Source: Rhodococcus triatomae (lineage in GTDB: Bacteria > Actinomycetota > Actinomycetes > Mycobacteriales > Mycobacteriaceae). From it: a stretch of 64,000 nt of DNA. Of this stretch, positions 18,479 through 28,889 are shown one piece after another. How positions within the stretch are numbered: the first letter of the stretch is position 1; each line of letters begins with the position of its first letter. The stretch is from contig NZ_CP048814.1 of NCBI RefSeq assembly GCF_014217785.1, positions 4,030,001 to 4,094,000 on the forward strand. The letters are read 5' to 3'. A program made the position numbers and the translations under genes. The notes beneath the pieces were generated by a model that saw only the letters and a list, made by a program, of their open reading frames with translations, did no database searches and was not told the origin of the DNA.

Positions 18479-19699
18479 TTGCTGTTCGCGTTGGGCGTGT
18501 TTCTGTTCGCCCTCGGTATCGCGATCTCCATCGCGCTCCACGAGGCGGGGCACATGTGGACCGCCCAGAAGCTGGGTATGAAGGTCCGCCGCTACTACAT
18601 CGGATTCGGGCCCCGGATCTTCTCGTTCCGGCGAGGGGAGACCGAGTACGGGCTCAAGGCCATTCCGGCGGGCGGATTCTGCGACATCGCGGGGATGACG
18701 GCCCTCGACGAACTCGCTCCCGACGAGGTCGACCGGGCGATGTACAAGCAGAAGACGTGGAAGCGTCTCGTCGTCATGTCCGGTGGCATCGCGATGAACT
18801 TCCTCCTCGGCATGGTGCTGCTCTACGGCCTCGCCGTGAGCTGGGGGCTGCCGGACCTGCACCCGAAGGCGACGGTCGAGCGGGTCACCTGCGTGGCACC
18901 GACACAGGCCGGCGAGGCGGGCGACTTCGAGTTGTCCGAGTGCACCGGAGTGGGTCCGGCGGGTGAGGCCGGCATCCAGCCCGGCGACGTCGTCACCGCC
19001 GTCGACGGCGTGGAGATCGAGGGCGGTTTCGGCGGGCTCGTCGAGGCCACCCGCTCGGCCACGGGGACGGTCGACTTCACGGTCGAACGGGGCGATCAGA
19101 CCCTCACGCTCCCCGTACGGGTCGAACAGGTTCAGCGGTACGTGCAGAACCCCGATACCGGAGAGATCTCGTCGCAGACCGTCGGGGCGATCGGCGTCGG
19201 CGCGGCACCGATCGGTCCGCAGCAGTACAACGCGCTCACCGCGGTGCCGGGAACTCTCGTGTTCACCGGTGAACTCGGCGTCCTCACGGTGCAGGCGCTG
19301 TTCGACCTTCCCAGCAAGGTGTCCGATCTGTGGACCGCGGTCACCGGCGGGGAGCGCGACATCGAGACGCCGGTCAGCGTCGTCGGCGCGTCCGTGATCG
19401 GCGGGCAGATGGCCGAACGCGGTATCTGGCAGTCGTTCGTGCTGCTCCTGGCGCAGCTCAACTTCTTCCTCGGCGTGTTCAACCTGCTGCCGCTGCTCCC
19501 GCTCGACGGCGGCCACATGGCGGTCGCGATCTACGAGAAGGTCCGAAACTGGATCCGGGGGCTGCGCGGTCTGCCCGCGGGCGCACCGGCGAACTACATG
19601 AAACTGCTCCCACTCACCTATGTGGCGATCGTCATCGGTGGTGCGTTCATGCTGCTCACCCTCACCGCCGACATCGTCAATCCGATTCAGCTGTTCTGA
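18479..19699 (+). CDS. rip1: Site-2 intramembrane metalloprotease (Rip1/RseP type)
   Basis: This 406-residue membrane protease cleaves transmembrane anti-sigma factors and similar targets. It starts at TTG, five bases after the dxr stop. The zinc motif HEAGH is at residues 21-25 in the first helix. A PDZ domain with an insertion spans about residues 130-225, and the second catalytic helix has LLPLDGGH near residue 343. Actinobacterial Rip1 is known to control envelope sigma-factor pathways; here the dxr-rip1-ispG context is the same as in Mycobacterium. Confidence 0.93.
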   Translation: MLFALGVFLFALGIAISIALHEAGHMWTAQKLGMKVRRYYIGFGPRIFSFRRGETEYGLKAIPAGGFCDIAGMTALDELAPDEVDRAMYKQKTWKRLVVMSGGIAMNFLLGMVLLYGLAVSWGLPDLHPKATVERVTCVAPTQAGEAGDFELSECTGVGPAGEAGIQPGDVVTAVDGVEIEGGFGGLVEATRSATGTVDFTVERGDQTLTLPVRVEQVQRYVQNPDTGEISSQTVGAIGVGAAPIGPQQYNALTAVPGTLVFTGELGVLTVQALFDLPSKVSDLWTAVTGGERDIETPVSVVGASVIGGQMAERGIWQSFVLLLAQLNFFLGVFNLLPLLPLDGGHMAVAIYEKVRNWIRGLRGLPAGAPANYMKLLPLTYVAIVIGGAFMLLTLTADIVNPIQLF

Positions 19700-19743
19700 G
19701 CCCGGTAAACTCGGGCACTGAGCAACGAAAGAAGGCAGATCAC

Positions 19744-20901
19744 GTGAGTACCCCCGTCGGACTGGGTATGCCCGCCGGCCCCGCTGCGGTGCTGGCCCCG
19801 CGCCGTCAGACCCGTCAACTGCAGGTCGGGTCGGTCGGTGTCGGCAGCGACCATCCGGTGTCGGTGCAGTCGATGTGCACCACCAAGACCCACGACGTCA
19901 ATGCCACGCTCCAGCAGATCGCCGAACTCACCGCCTCCGGGTGCGACCTCGTCCGGGTAGCGTGCCCGCGTCAGGAGGACGCCGACGCGCTGGCGACCAT
20001 CGCGCGCAAGAGCCAGATCCCGGTGATCGCCGACATCCACTTCCAGCCCCGCTACATCTTCGCCGCCATCGATGCCGGCTGCGCGGCGGTGCGGGTGAAC
20101 CCCGGCAACATCAAGGAGTTCGACGGCCGGGTCAAGGAGGTGGCCAAGGCCGCCGGTGACGCCGGCATCCCCATCCGGATCGGCGTCAACGCCGGGTCTC
20201 TGGACCCACGGCTGATGGTCAAGTACGGCAAGGCCACCCCGGAAGCGCTCGTGGAGTCCGCGCTGTGGGAGGCGGGCCTGTTCGAGGAGCACGGCTTCGG
20301 CGACATCAAGATCTCGGTCAAGCACAACGATCCGGTCGTCATGGTCGAGGCGTACCGCCAGCTCGCCGCGCAGTGCGATTATCCGTTGCACCTCGGCGTC
20401 ACCGAGGCCGGACCGGCGTTCCAGGGCACGATCAAGTCGGCAGTCGCCTTCGGTGCACTGCTGTCCGAGGGTATCGGCGACACCATCCGGGTGTCGCTGT
20501 CGGCACCGCCCGCCGAGGAGATCAAGGTCGGCACGCAGATCCTGCAGTCGTTGAACCTGCGCCCGCGCAAGCTCGAGATCGTGTCCTGCCCGTCGTGTGG
20601 TCGCGCGCAGGTGGATGTCTACACCCTCGCCGACGAGGTCACCGCGGGGCTCGAAGGCATGGAGATCCCGCTGCGAGTCGCGGTCATGGGCTGCGTCGTG
20701 AACGGCCCCGGCGAGGCCCGCGAAGCGGACCTGGGTGTCGCCTCCGGCAACGGCAAGGGCCAGATCTTCGTGAAGGGGAAGGTCATCAAGACCGTCCCCG
20801 AGGCACAGATCGTGGAGACCCTCATCGAAGAAGCCATGCGGATCGCCGAGGAGATGGACGGCGAAGGCTCCGAGGGTGCTCCCGTGGTCACGGTCAGCTG
20901 A
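19744..20901 (+). CDS. ispG: 4-hydroxy-3-methylbut-2-enyl diphosphate synthase
   Basis: This 4Fe-4S enzyme of the non-mevalonate pathway converts MEcPP to HMBPP. The 385-residue protein starts at a GTG with AAGG upstream. Barrel motifs include [37 protein letters not shown] and RVNPGN; the cluster cysteines are in SCPSCGR and [11 protein letters not shown]. It completes a dxr-rip1-ispG operon. The C-terminal tail is acidic. Confidence 0.96.
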   Translation: MSTPVGLGMPAGPAAVLAPRRQTRQLQVGSVGVGSDHPVSVQSMCTTKTHDVNATLQQIAELTASGCDLVRVACPRQEDADALATIARKSQIPVIADIHFQPRYIFAAIDAGCAAVRVNPGNIKEFDGRVKEVAKAAGDAGIPIRIGVNAGSLDPRLMVKYGKATPEALVESALWEAGLFEEHGFGDIKISVKHNDPVVMVEAYRQLAAQCDYPLHLGVTEAGPAFQGTIKSAVAFGALLSEGIGDTIRVSLSAPPAEEIKVGTQILQSLNLRPRKLEIVSCPSCGRAQVDVYTLADEVTAGLEGMEIPLRVAVMGCVVNGPGEAREADLGVASGNGKGQIFVKGKVIKTVPEAQIVETLIEEAMRIAEEMDGEGSEGAPVVTVS

Positions 20902-20948
20902 CCGCGCTCCTTCCGAATCCGGGTGCGTCGCGCCGTTCTCGGCGCGCC

Positions 20949-21019
20949 GGGCCGGGCGGTGGGAACGGCCCGGGCCGGGCGGTGGGAAACGGCCCGGGCC
21001 GGGCGGTGGGAAACGGCTC
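20949..21019 (+). repeat. Three tandem copies of a 24-base repeat
   Basis: The unit GGGCCGGGCGGTGGGAAACGG plus a three-base C-rich end is repeated at 20949-20971 (one base shorter), 20972-20995 and 20996-21019, directly between ispG and the GNAT gene. The array can be read in all frames without belonging to a gene. It may be in the leader of the GNAT transcript. Confidence 0.8.
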
Positions 21020-21127
21020 TGTCGGACACCACTCCGAGCGGGTACGCTCTGGCCAAAGGGGCCCGGTTCGGGACAGGTTCGTGGCACTGTGGACGCAGAA
21101 AACGCCACCAGCTGACAGGTTGGGTAG

Positions 21128-21964
21128 ATGCTCAAGCTTCTCGGTGCACGACAGTTGGGCAGCAAGGACGTGTCCGACGTTCTCCGGGTCCTCGACGCCG
21201 ACCCCGTGGCGGCATGCATGGTCGCCGCGCGCGTGGAGGATTCCGGACTCGATCCCCGGATGCTCCACGGCGAACTGTGGAGTCGCGGCGGACCGCTCGA
21301 ATCGCTCGTGTTCTCCGGCGCCAACCTCGTTCCGCTCCGCGGCACGGTCGACGACCTGCGGGCCTTCGCCGATCGCGCCTGTCGCGGCCCCCGGATGTGC
21401 TCGTCGCTGGTCGGCCGCGCCGAGCTGACCCTCCCGCTGTGGGAGATGCTGTCGCTGGACTGGGGCCCGGCCCGCGAGGTGCGCTCCGAGCAGCCGCTGC
21501 TCGCGCTCACGGGCTCGCCGCGGTGTCGGCCGGACCGGTCGGTGCGCAAGGTGCGGATGAGCGAACTCGAAGCCTACTTTCCCGCCGCCGTCTCGATGTT
21601 CCTCGAGGAAGTCGGTGTGGACCCGCGCATGCACGACGGGGGGCGTGCGTACCGTCGCCGCGTCGCGGGCCTGATCTCGGCGGGCCGGGCCTGGGCCCGG
21701 TTCGAGGACGGTGAGGTCGTTTTCAAGGCCGAGGTCGGTTCGATGTCGTCGAAGGTCGGACAGATCCAGGGCGTGTGGGTCGACCCCGCGTACCGGGGGC
21801 ACGGGTACGGCGCGGCGGGCACCGCCACGGTCGCCGAGGCCGTGACGGCCGCCGGGCGTACCGCGAGCCTCTACGTCAACGACTACAACCAGGCGGCGCG
21901 AGGCGCGTACGCGCGGGTGGGATTCGAGCAGGTCGCGACGTTCGCGACGATTCTGCTCGACTGA
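21128..21964 (+). CDS. DUF4081-GNAT acetyltransferase
   Basis: This 278-residue two-domain protein resembles the conserved actinobacterial protein found between ispG and a penicillin-binding lipoprotein. Residues 1-120 form the DUF4081-type N-terminal domain; residues 130-278 form a GNAT domain with the acetyl-CoA loop in VDPAYRGHGYGAAGT and the LYVNDYNQAARGAYARVGF C-terminal hallmark. The substrate is unknown. The ATG has no strong ribosome site, so a leaderless or weakly initiated message is possible. Confidence 0.85.
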   Translation: MLKLLGARQLGSKDVSDVLRVLDADPVAACMVAARVEDSGLDPRMLHGELWSRGGPLESLVFSGANLVPLRGTVDDLRAFADRACRGPRMCSSLVGRAELTLPLWEMLSLDWGPAREVRSEQPLLALTGSPRCRPDRSVRKVRMSELEAYFPAAVSMFLEEVGVDPRMHDGGRAYRRRVAGLISAGRAWARFEDGEVVFKAEVGSMSSKVGQIQGVWVDPAYRGHGYGAAGTATVAEAVTAAGRTASLYVNDYNQAARGAYARVGFEQVATFATILLD

Positions 21965-22034
21965 CCGCACCTGTCCGTCCGGTACCGGCCCGGCTTCCAC
22001 GGGACCGGCGGGTGGCCGTCCTAGTATTGCGCCG

Positions 22035-23852
22035 ATGAGGATTCGCGGGCGGGTGGGACACAGGTGCCGAGCACTGGCGACGATGCTGTGTGCCGTCTTG
22101 GCCGCGCTCACCGTTCTCGCCGGATGCACGCCGCGCCCGGCCGGTCCGGAACCCGCGGCGCAGCAGTTCCTCACCGCATTCGCCGCGCGGGAGATCGATG
22201 CCGCGGCGCGACTCTCGGACCGGCCCGATGCCGCGGCCGCTGCTCTCGAGTCCGCCTGGCAGTCGCTGCAGGCGGAGTCGCTGACCGCGACCACCGGGGA
22301 CGTGCGGATCGACGGTGACACCGCGCGGGTCGAGTACACGTACGAATGGCATCTTCCGAAGGAACGGGTGTGGACCTATTCGGGTGAACTCCAGATGGGC
22401 CGACGCGACGGCGAGTGGATGGTCCGGTGGAGCTCGACGGACATCCATCCCCGGCTCGGCGACCGGCAGACGATGTCACTGCGGTCCACGCCCGCCGAGC
22501 GCGCCCGGGTGAACGAGCACGCCGGGTCCGATGTGCTGGTGCCCGGGATCGTCTACCGGGTGCGGTTCGACGCCCGCTCCGCCGACAACGTCCGGCGCAG
22601 CGCCGAGTCCCTCGTCGCCGCCCTGCGCGAGTTCGACGGCTCGCTCACCGCACAGTCGATCGCCGAATCCGCGACCGGCATCGACGGTGACTATCTCGTC
22701 ACCCGACTGCGCGAGGACGACTACGAACGCGTCGCGTCGACACTCGGATCGATCCCCGGCGTCTCGATCTCCGACGAAGCGGACCTGGTGGCCACGGACC
22801 GGACGTTCGCCCCGGACCTGGTGGCGCAGATCAAGAAGACCGTGATCGACGAGGTGGACGGCAAGGCGGGCTGGAGCGTCGTCACGGTCAACCAGAACGG
22901 CGTCGACATCGACGTGCTGACCGAGACTGCAGCACAGCCGGTTCCGTCCTTCTCGATCAGTCTGGACCGGCCGATCCAGGTGGCTGCGCAGGCGGCCGTC
23001 GACGCTCGTGACGATCAGGCGATGATGGTCGTGATCGCGCCGTCGACCGGAGACATCCTCGCCGTTGCGCAGAACGAGGCGGCGGACCGGGACGGGCCGG
23101 TCGCATCGACCGGACTGTACCCGCCCGGGTCGACGTTCAAGATGATCACGGCGGGAGCGGCGATCTCCGGCGGACTCGCGACGCCCGAGACGATGGTGCC
23201 CTGCCCGGGCAGCATCACCATCGGCGAGCGCAGCATCCCCAACTACAACGGTTTCGCGCTGGGCACGGTGTCGATGGCGACCGCGTTCGCGCGCTCGTGC
23301 AACACGTCGTTCGCCAAGCTCGCCAGTGAGATGGACGACGATGCACTGACCGTCGCGGCGGCCCAGTTCGGGATCGGCCCCGACTACGAGGTGGTCGGTC
23401 TGCCCACGGATTCCGGCTCGGTGCCCCCCGCATCGGACCTGGTGCAGCGTACCGAGGACGGATTCGGTCAGGGCAGGGTGCTGGTGAGCCCGTTCGGCAT
23501 GGCCCTCGCCGCCGCGACAGTCGCTCACGGCGAGACCCCCGTTCCGCGACTGCTGATCGGACGTGAGACGGAGATCGACGGTGACGATCCGGCGATCAGC
23601 CCGGAGATGGTCGACGGGCTCCGTTCGATGATGCGGTTGGTCATCACCAGCGGCACCGCGGACCGGATCGCCGATCAGGGCGACGTCTACGGCAAGACCG
23701 GTGAGGCCGAGGTCGACGGCGGGTCGCACGCCTGGTTCGTCGGCTATCGCGGCGATCTGGCCTTCGCCACGCTCGTGGTGCGGGGCGGGAGCTCGGACAA
23801 TGCCGTCGCGGTGACGCGCGACATGTTCGCGGCCCTGCCGGAGGGCTACTGA
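22035..23852 (+). CDS. Class B penicillin-binding lipoprotein
   Basis: This 605-residue peptidoglycan transpeptidase has a lipoprotein signal ending in VLAGC (Cys31). An NTF2-like MecA_N domain spans about residues 38-150, a dimerisation-type domain follows, and the transpeptidase domain carries Ser366 in STFK, the SCN triad (Ser421) and KTG (Lys554). It therefore should acylate beta-lactams and cross-link peptidoglycan outside the membrane. Position after ispG and the GNAT gene matches the mycobacterial PBP-lipoprotein (Rv2864c-like). Confidence 0.9.
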   Translation: MRIRGRVGHRCRALATMLCAVLAALTVLAGCTPRPAGPEPAAQQFLTAFAAREIDAAARLSDRPDAAAAALESAWQSLQAESLTATTGDVRIDGDTARVEYTYEWHLPKERVWTYSGELQMGRRDGEWMVRWSSTDIHPRLGDRQTMSLRSTPAERARVNEHAGSDVLVPGIVYRVRFDARSADNVRRSAESLVAALREFDGSLTAQSIAESATGIDGDYLVTRLREDDYERVASTLGSIPGVSISDEADLVATDRTFAPDLVAQIKKTVIDEVDGKAGWSVVTVNQNGVDIDVLTETAAQPVPSFSISLDRPIQVAAQAAVDARDDQAMMVVIAPSTGDILAVAQNEAADRDGPVASTGLYPPGSTFKMITAGAAISGGLATPETMVPCPGSITIGERSIPNYNGFALGTVSMATAFARSCNTSFAKLASEMDDDALTVAAAQFGIGPDYEVVGLPTDSGSVPPASDLVQRTEDGFGQGRVLVSPFGMALAAATVAHGETPVPRLLIGRETEIDGDDPAISPEMVDGLRSMMRLVITSGTADRIADQGDVYGKTGEAEVDGGSHAWFVGYRGDLAFATLVVRGGSSDNAVAVTRDMFAALPEGY

Positions 23853-23864
23853 CCGACGCCGGGG

Positions 23865-24728
23865 TCAGGGCAGCAGGCCGAGACGGCGCGCAGCCACGAC
23901 GGCCTCGTGCCGGGTGGACGCGTCGAGTTTGCGCATCGCCGTGCGCAGGTAGCTCTTGACGGTCTCGGGACCGAGTGAGAGCCGCTGGGCGACTTCGCTG
24001 TTCGTGCAGCCGAGCGCGACGTGGGACAGCACGTCCAACTCGCGGGGCGACATGGGCGGGGCCTCGTCGAGCGGTGCCGGTCCGGCCCCGCGGACCACGT
24101 CGGCCAGGCGCCTCGAGAGCGCCCGCAGGGTGTCGCGGAGCGCGGTGTCGGACACCCGGTCGGCGACGGACCGGAGTTCGGCATGGATGTCGCGGACTTC
24201 CTCGAGGCTCATGCCTTCGGCCGAGCTCGGCGTGAGCGACCCCAGCATGATCAGGCGTCGATCGACCTCGTCGCGCACCTCGATCTCGGCGGCGAGACGC
24301 CGGCAGGCGGCGAGCATCGCGTCGCCGGCACGGTCTCCGACCGGACCGGTGCGGCGCAGAGCCGCGTACAGCACCGCGCGGGGCGTGCCCTGCACGACGA
24401 CGGGCACGGCGAGCACCGAACGCAGTCCCTCGCCGAGGACGGGGCCGTCGTACTGGTGGGTGATCGACGCGGACCGCCCGTAGTCGGGTACCGCGGCGGG
24501 TGCGAGGGACTCGACGACGCATCCGCCCAGCCCGGTCCGGGGTGGCACGAGCAGTCCGCGGAGGCCGTTCGTGCGGGTGCCGGCGAACTCGGTCAGTTGC
24601 AGCGCGCCGTCGGCGACCGATCCGCCGAACACGACCGGCGCCACCTGAGCAGCGGCGATGCGGCGGATCTCGCCGCGGAGAGCGTCGGCGTCGCGGGGTC
24701 TCAGCAGCGGTGTCGAGTGGCCGGCCAC
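23865..24728 (-). CDS. LuxR-type response regulator with GAF-like domain
   Basis: This 287-residue regulator has a sensory GAF-like region (about residues 20-150: a stretch with APVVFGGSVADG and VLAVPVVVQGTPRAVLYAAL), a helical linker, and a C-terminal LuxR helix-turn-helix (about 225-287) with MSPRELDVLSHVALGCTNSE and VKSYLRTAMRKL. There is no phospho-receiver. GTG 24728 is preferred because AAAGGGG lies upstream; GTG 24737 is an alternative. It is divergent from an acyl-CoA synthetase gene 87 bases away and is a likely local regulator of it, perhaps sensing an aromatic or acyl compound. Confidence 0.8.
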   Translation of the reverse strand: MAGHSTPLLRPRDADALRGEIRRIAAAQVAPVVFGGSVADGALQLTEFAGTRTNGLRGLLVPPRTGLGGCVVESLAPAAVPDYGRSASITHQYDGPVLGEGLRSVLAVPVVVQGTPRAVLYAALRRTGPVGDRAGDAMLAACRRLAAEIEVRDEVDRRLIMLGSLTPSSAEGMSLEEVRDIHAELRSVADRVSDTALRDTLRALSRRLADVVRGAGPAPLDEAPPMSPRELDVLSHVALGCTNSEVAQRLSLGPETVKSYLRTAMRKLDASTRHEAVVAARRLGLLP

Positions 24729-24815
24729 CTGGATCACCCCTTTCCGGGGGTAGCGGTGAAGTGTCTGTGAGCCAGAGCATAGCGGTGACTTCGGTAACAG
24801 AAAGAGGAGTGGCGA

Positions 24816-26438
24816 ATGGTCACCGATGCAGGTACCCGCGTCCGCGAGCTGTTGGACGAGTACGACACCCCGGACGCGTGCGCGGCCGAGTTGCTCTGCG
24901 ACCGTCATCCGGCAGACGCCGTGGCATTCACGGTGGTGGAGGACGATCTGTCGTCCACCGACCTCACGTTCGGGGAGCTGCGCGAGCGGTCCGCCCGATT
25001 CGCTGCCGCGCTCGCTGCGCTGTCGGTCGAACCGGGGGATCGGGTCGCGACCCTGATGGGCAAGTCCGCGGATCTGGTCGTGGCTCTGCTGGGAATCTGG
25101 CGGCGGGGCGCGGTGCACGTCCCGCTGTTCACCGCCTTCGCCCCGCCCGCGATCTCGTTCCGGCTCGAGGCGAGCGCCACCAAGGTCGTCGTCGTCGACG
25201 CCGATCAGCGGCACAAGCTCGCCCCCGGTGACGACATGCCGGCGCGGCGGCCGTGGCAGGTCCTGGTCGCCGGCGCGCTCGCCGACGACGCTCTCTCGTT
25301 CGAGGGACTGCTCGCCTCCCACCGCGCCGACGACCCACGCGCCGCCGCCGTCCGCACCGGCGGCTCCGCTCCGCTGGTCCAGTTGTTCACCAGCGGCACC
25401 ACGGGCACCCCCAAGGGAGTGCCGGTGCCGGTCGGTGCACTCGCCTCGTTCCACGCCTATCTGGAGTTCGGCCTGGACGTGCGGCCCGACGACGTGTTCT
25501 GGAACGCCGCGGACCCCGGGTGGGCGTACGGGCTCTACTACGCGATTCTCGGACCGCTGGCCGCGGGCCGACGAAGCATCCTGCTGCATGCCGGATTCTC
25601 GGCAGCGACGACGTGGACGGTGATCGAACGGCTCGGCGTCACCAACTTCGCGGCCGCTCCCACCGTCTATCGCTCCCTGGCTGCCGATCCGGCGGGAGTC
25701 CCTGCCTCGATCCGGCTGCGTCGGGCATCGTCGGCGGGGGAGCCGCTCACTCCCGACGTCGTCGCGTGGTCGAGGGCGAACCTCGGCGTGGAGGTCCGTG
25801 ATCACTACGGTCAGACCGAGCACGGGATGTTCGTCGCGAACGGATGGGCCGACGGTCTGCGTGAGGAGGTGCGTGCCGGGTCGATGGGCAGGCCGCTTCC
25901 CGGGTGGGCCTGCACCGTCCTCGCGGAGGACTCCGACGAGCCTGCCCCGGTGGGCACCCCGGGACGGGTCGCCATCGACACCCGCCGCAGCCCGTTGCTG
26001 TGGTTCTCCGGGTACGTCGACGCCCCGGAGAAGACGGCGAGCCGGTACACGGCCGACGGCCGGTACTACCTCACCGGCGATGCCGGCTCCGTCGACGCGG
26101 ACGGGCACTACTACTTCTCCGCCCGTGACGACGACGTGATCATCATGGCCGGCTACCGGATCGGGCCCTTCGACATCGAGAGCGTGCTGGTGATGCACGA
26201 GGCGATCGTGGAGGCCGCCGTGGTCGGACGCCCCGACGACCTGCGCGGCGAGGTCCTCGAGGCATTCGTCGTGCTACGTGAGGGTGTGCACGGCACCGAC
26301 GAACTCGAGGCGGAACTCCAGCAGCTGGTGAAGAAGAAGTACGCCGCGCACGCCTACCCGCGCACCGTGCACTTCGTGCCGTCCCTGCCGAAGACGCCGA
26401 GCGGCAAGGTGCAGAGGTTCGTCCTCCGGTCGCGCTGA
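24816..26438 (+). CDS. AMP-forming acyl-CoA synthetase
   Basis: This 540-residue ANL-superfamily enzyme activates a carboxylic acid through an acyl-adenylate. The P-loop-like motif FTSGTTGTPKG starts at residue 191; the A5-like HYGQTEHG, A7 YYLTGDAG, A8 hinge DDVIIMAGYRIGPFDIES and the catalytic A10 lysine (Lys531, PSGKVQRF) are present. The form resembles acetyl/medium-chain acyl-CoA synthetases. The ribosome site AAAGAGGAG is strong. The divergent LuxR gene suggests inducible use of an unknown acid. Confidence 0.88.
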   Translation: MVTDAGTRVRELLDEYDTPDACAAELLCDRHPADAVAFTVVEDDLSSTDLTFGELRERSARFAAALAALSVEPGDRVATLMGKSADLVVALLGIWRRGAVHVPLFTAFAPPAISFRLEASATKVVVVDADQRHKLAPGDDMPARRPWQVLVAGALADDALSFEGLLASHRADDPRAAAVRTGGSAPLVQLFTSGTTGTPKGVPVPVGALASFHAYLEFGLDVRPDDVFWNAADPGWAYGLYYAILGPLAAGRRSILLHAGFSAATTWTVIERLGVTNFAAAPTVYRSLAADPAGVPASIRLRRASSAGEPLTPDVVAWSRANLGVEVRDHYGQTEHGMFVANGWADGLREEVRAGSMGRPLPGWACTVLAEDSDEPAPVGTPGRVAIDTRRSPLLWFSGYVDAPEKTASRYTADGRYYLTGDAGSVDADGHYYFSARDDDVIIMAGYRIGPFDIESVLVMHEAIVEAAVVGRPDDLRGEVLEAFVVLREGVHGTDELEAELQQLVKKKYAAHAYPRTVHFVPSLPKTPSGKVQRFVLRSR

Positions 26439-26467
26439 CCTGGCAGGCTATCGCATAGTCTGGGGTC

Positions 26468-27325
26468 ATGGCTGTGCGTACCGCTCTGACCCCCGGCACC
26501 CTTTCTCCGGTCCGTTCGGTGCCTTCGAGTATCGAGGCACCCGAATACGCGTGGAAGCCCACCGCGCAGGAGGGCAACGAACCGTGGGTGCAGACCCCGG
26601 AGACCATCGCCGCGATGCGGGTCGCGAGCCGCATCGCGGCGCAGGCGCTCGCCGAGGCGGGCAAGGCGGTGGCTCCCGGGGTCACCACCGACGAACTCGA
26701 CCGGATCGCCCACGAGTACATGATCGATCACGGTGCCTATCCGTCGACGCTGGGCTACAAGGGCTTCCGGAAGTCCTGCTGCACCTCGCTCAACGAGGTG
26801 ATCTGCCACGGCATCCCGGATTCGACGGTCATCCAGGACGGCGACATCGTGAACATCGACGTCACCGCCTACATCGGCGGGGTCCACGGCGACACCAATG
26901 CCACGTTCCTGGCCGGAGACGTGTCGGAGGAGGCACGTCTGCTGGTCGAGCGCACTCGTGAGGCCACCATGCGGGCGATCAAGGCCGTCCGTCCGGGCCG
27001 TGCCCTCAACGTGATCGGCCGGGTGATCGAGTCGTATGCCAACCGCTTCGAGTACGGGGTGGTGCGCGATTTCACCGGCCACGGGATCGGGACGACGTTC
27101 CACAACGGACTGGTCATCCTGCACTACGACGAGCCGAACGTCGAGACGATCATCGAACCGGGCATGGTGTTCACGATCGAGCCGATGATCGACCTGGGTA
27201 CCGCGGACTACGAGATCTGGGACGACGGCTGGACGGTGGTGACCAAGGACCGCAAGTGGAGTGCCCAGTTCGAGCACACCATCGTGGTGACCGACACCGG
27301 CGCCGAGATCCTCACGTTGCCTTGA
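26468..27325 (+). CDS. map: Type I methionine aminopeptidase
   Basis: This removes the initiator methionine from new proteins. The 285-residue length, with about 40 residues before the catalytic core, is typical of the MetAP1c type with an N-terminal extension (PxxP-like segments), as in mycobacterial MapB. Metal ligands occur in [20 protein letters not shown] (two Asp), GHGIGTTFH (His), FTIEPMID (Glu) and [10 protein letters not shown] (Glu). The final four bases overlap the cobQ start. Confidence 0.95.
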   Translation: MAVRTALTPGTLSPVRSVPSSIEAPEYAWKPTAQEGNEPWVQTPETIAAMRVASRIAAQALAEAGKAVAPGVTTDELDRIAHEYMIDHGAYPSTLGYKGFRKSCCTSLNEVICHGIPDSTVIQDGDIVNIDVTAYIGGVHGDTNATFLAGDVSEEARLLVERTREATMRAIKAVRPGRALNVIGRVIESYANRFEYGVVRDFTGHGIGTTFHNGLVILHYDEPNVETIIEPGMVFTIEPMIDLGTADYEIWDDGWTVVTKDRKWSAQFEHTIVVTDTGAEILTLP

Positions 27326-28866
27326 CCGGATCCCGGCAGGGCGGCGCACTGCTCGTTGCCGGCGCGACCTCCGACGCCGGCAAGAGCGTCGTCGTGGCGG
27401 GACTGTGCCGGCTTCTCGCTCGCCGGGGAGTCCGGGTGGCGCCGTTCAAGGCGCAGAACATGTCCAACAACTCGGTGGTCACGGTGGACGGCGGCGAGAT
27501 CGGCCGGGCCCAGGCGCTGCAGGCCCGTGCATGTGGCCTCGAGCCCAGTGTGCGGTTCAACCCGGTGCTGCTCAAGCCCGGCAGTGACCGGCGATCCCAG
27601 TTGGTGGTGCGGGGGCGGGCGGTGACCACGGTGGGTGCGCGTGACTACATCGATCACCGGGACGGGCTGCGGGCCGTCGTCGCCGAGGAGCTCGCCTCCC
27701 TGCGCGCCGATTTCGATGCGGTGATCTGCGAGGGTGCCGGCTCGCCCGCCGAGATCAACCTGCGCCGCACGGATCTGGCGAACATGGGCCTGGCTCGCGC
27801 CGCGGACCTACCGGTGGTAGTGGTCGGAGACATCGACCGCGGGGGAGTGCTGGCGCATCTGTTCGGAACGCTCGCGGTTCTCGCACCCGAGGATCAGCGC
27901 CTGATCGCCGGGTTCGTGGTCAACAAGTTCCGTGGCGATCTCTCGTTGTTGCAGCCCGGGCTCGAACAGCTCGCGACCCTCACGGGCCGACCGACACTCG
28001 GCGTGCTGCCCTACACGGACGAATTGTGGCTCGACGCCGAGGACTCGCTGGGAGTAGTCGCCGACACCCAGGTGGGACGCCCGGGACCTCCGGTGGGAGA
28101 GCAGTGGTTGCGGGTCGCGGCGGTGCGTCTGCCCCGGATCTCGAACTCCACCGATGTCGAGGCCCTCGCGTGTGAGCCGGGTGTGGCGGTGCGTTGGGTG
28201 GACGACGCGTCCCGGCTCGAGGACGTCGACCTGATCGTGCTGCCGGGTACGAAGGCGACCGTGGACGATCTGGAGTGGCTGCGGCGCACCGGGATCGGGG
28301 AGGCCGTGGTCGCCCACGCCCGTCGGGACAAGGCGGTCCTGGGCATCTGCGGCGGATACCAGATGCTGGGGACGATCCTCGACGACTCCGTCGAATCGGG
28401 GCGGGGACGGGTGCGCGGCCTCGGGCTCCTCGACCTCGAGATCGAGTACGCCGAGTCGAAGACACTCGCCCGGGTGACGGGAGATGCGTACGGAATCCCG
28501 GTGTCGGGCTACGAGATCCACCACGGTCAGGTCCGGCACTCCGGCGATGCGCCACTGGTACAGACCGCGGGCGGAGTGCAGGAGGGAAGCGTCCGCGGGG
28601 CCGTGTACGGCACGCACTGGCACGGGTTGCTCGAGAACGACAGCTTCCGCCGGATCCTGCTCGAGGACGTCGCGGAACACTCTCGCCGGGCGGGGTTCGT
28701 TCCCGCCGGCGACACCGATGTCGCGGCGGTGCGCGCCGCGCAGTTGGATCTGCTCGCCGACCTGATCGAGCAGCACCTGGACGTCGATGCCGTCCTGGCG
28801 CTACTCGATCAGGGTGTTCCACGGGGGCTTCCCGTGGTCACGTCGGAGCTGCGCTCCGGGTGCTAG
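27322..28866 (+). CDS. cobQ: Cobyric acid synthase
   Basis: This glutamine-dependent ligase amidates four carboxyls of adenosyl-cobyrinic a,c-diamide. The 514-residue product starts at a TTG overlapping the map stop. The N-terminal ATP-binding domain has [15 protein letters not shown] and [23 protein letters not shown] and [10 protein letters not shown] follow. The C-terminal type I amidotransferase has nucleophile Cys in [11 protein letters not shown] and His in [12 protein letters not shown]. It lies apart from the cob cluster at 36358-42104 but works in the same pathway. Confidence 0.95.
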   Translation: MTGSRQGGALLVAGATSDAGKSVVVAGLCRLLARRGVRVAPFKAQNMSNNSVVTVDGGEIGRAQALQARACGLEPSVRFNPVLLKPGSDRRSQLVVRGRAVTTVGARDYIDHRDGLRAVVAEELASLRADFDAVICEGAGSPAEINLRRTDLANMGLARAADLPVVVVGDIDRGGVLAHLFGTLAVLAPEDQRLIAGFVVNKFRGDLSLLQPGLEQLATLTGRPTLGVLPYTDELWLDAEDSLGVVADTQVGRPGPPVGEQWLRVAAVRLPRISNSTDVEALACEPGVAVRWVDDASRLEDVDLIVLPGTKATVDDLEWLRRTGIGEAVVAHARRDKAVLGICGGYQMLGTILDDSVESGRGRVRGLGLLDLEIEYAESKTLARVTGDAYGIPVSGYEIHHGQVRHSGDAPLVQTAGGVQEGSVRGAVYGTHWHGLLENDSFRRILLEDVAEHSRRAGFVPAGDTDVAAVRAAQLDLLADLIEQHLDVDAVLALLDQGVPRGLPVVTSELRSGC

Positions 28867-28889
28867 CGGCGCTGCGCTCCGGGTGCTAG
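28848..28889 (+). repeat. Short direct repeat across the cobQ stop codon
   Basis: GCTGCGCTCCGGGTGCTAG occurs at 28848-28866, containing the cobQ stop, and again at 28871-28889, where it overlaps the stop of the convergent permease gene. The copies are four bases apart, so this is a 23-base tandem duplication with a partial second copy. Confidence 0.9.

Noticed and set aside
19687-21549. Long minus-strand frame over ispG and the GNAT gene
   Set aside because: It is a shadow of two well-supported genes and has no recognisable domain.
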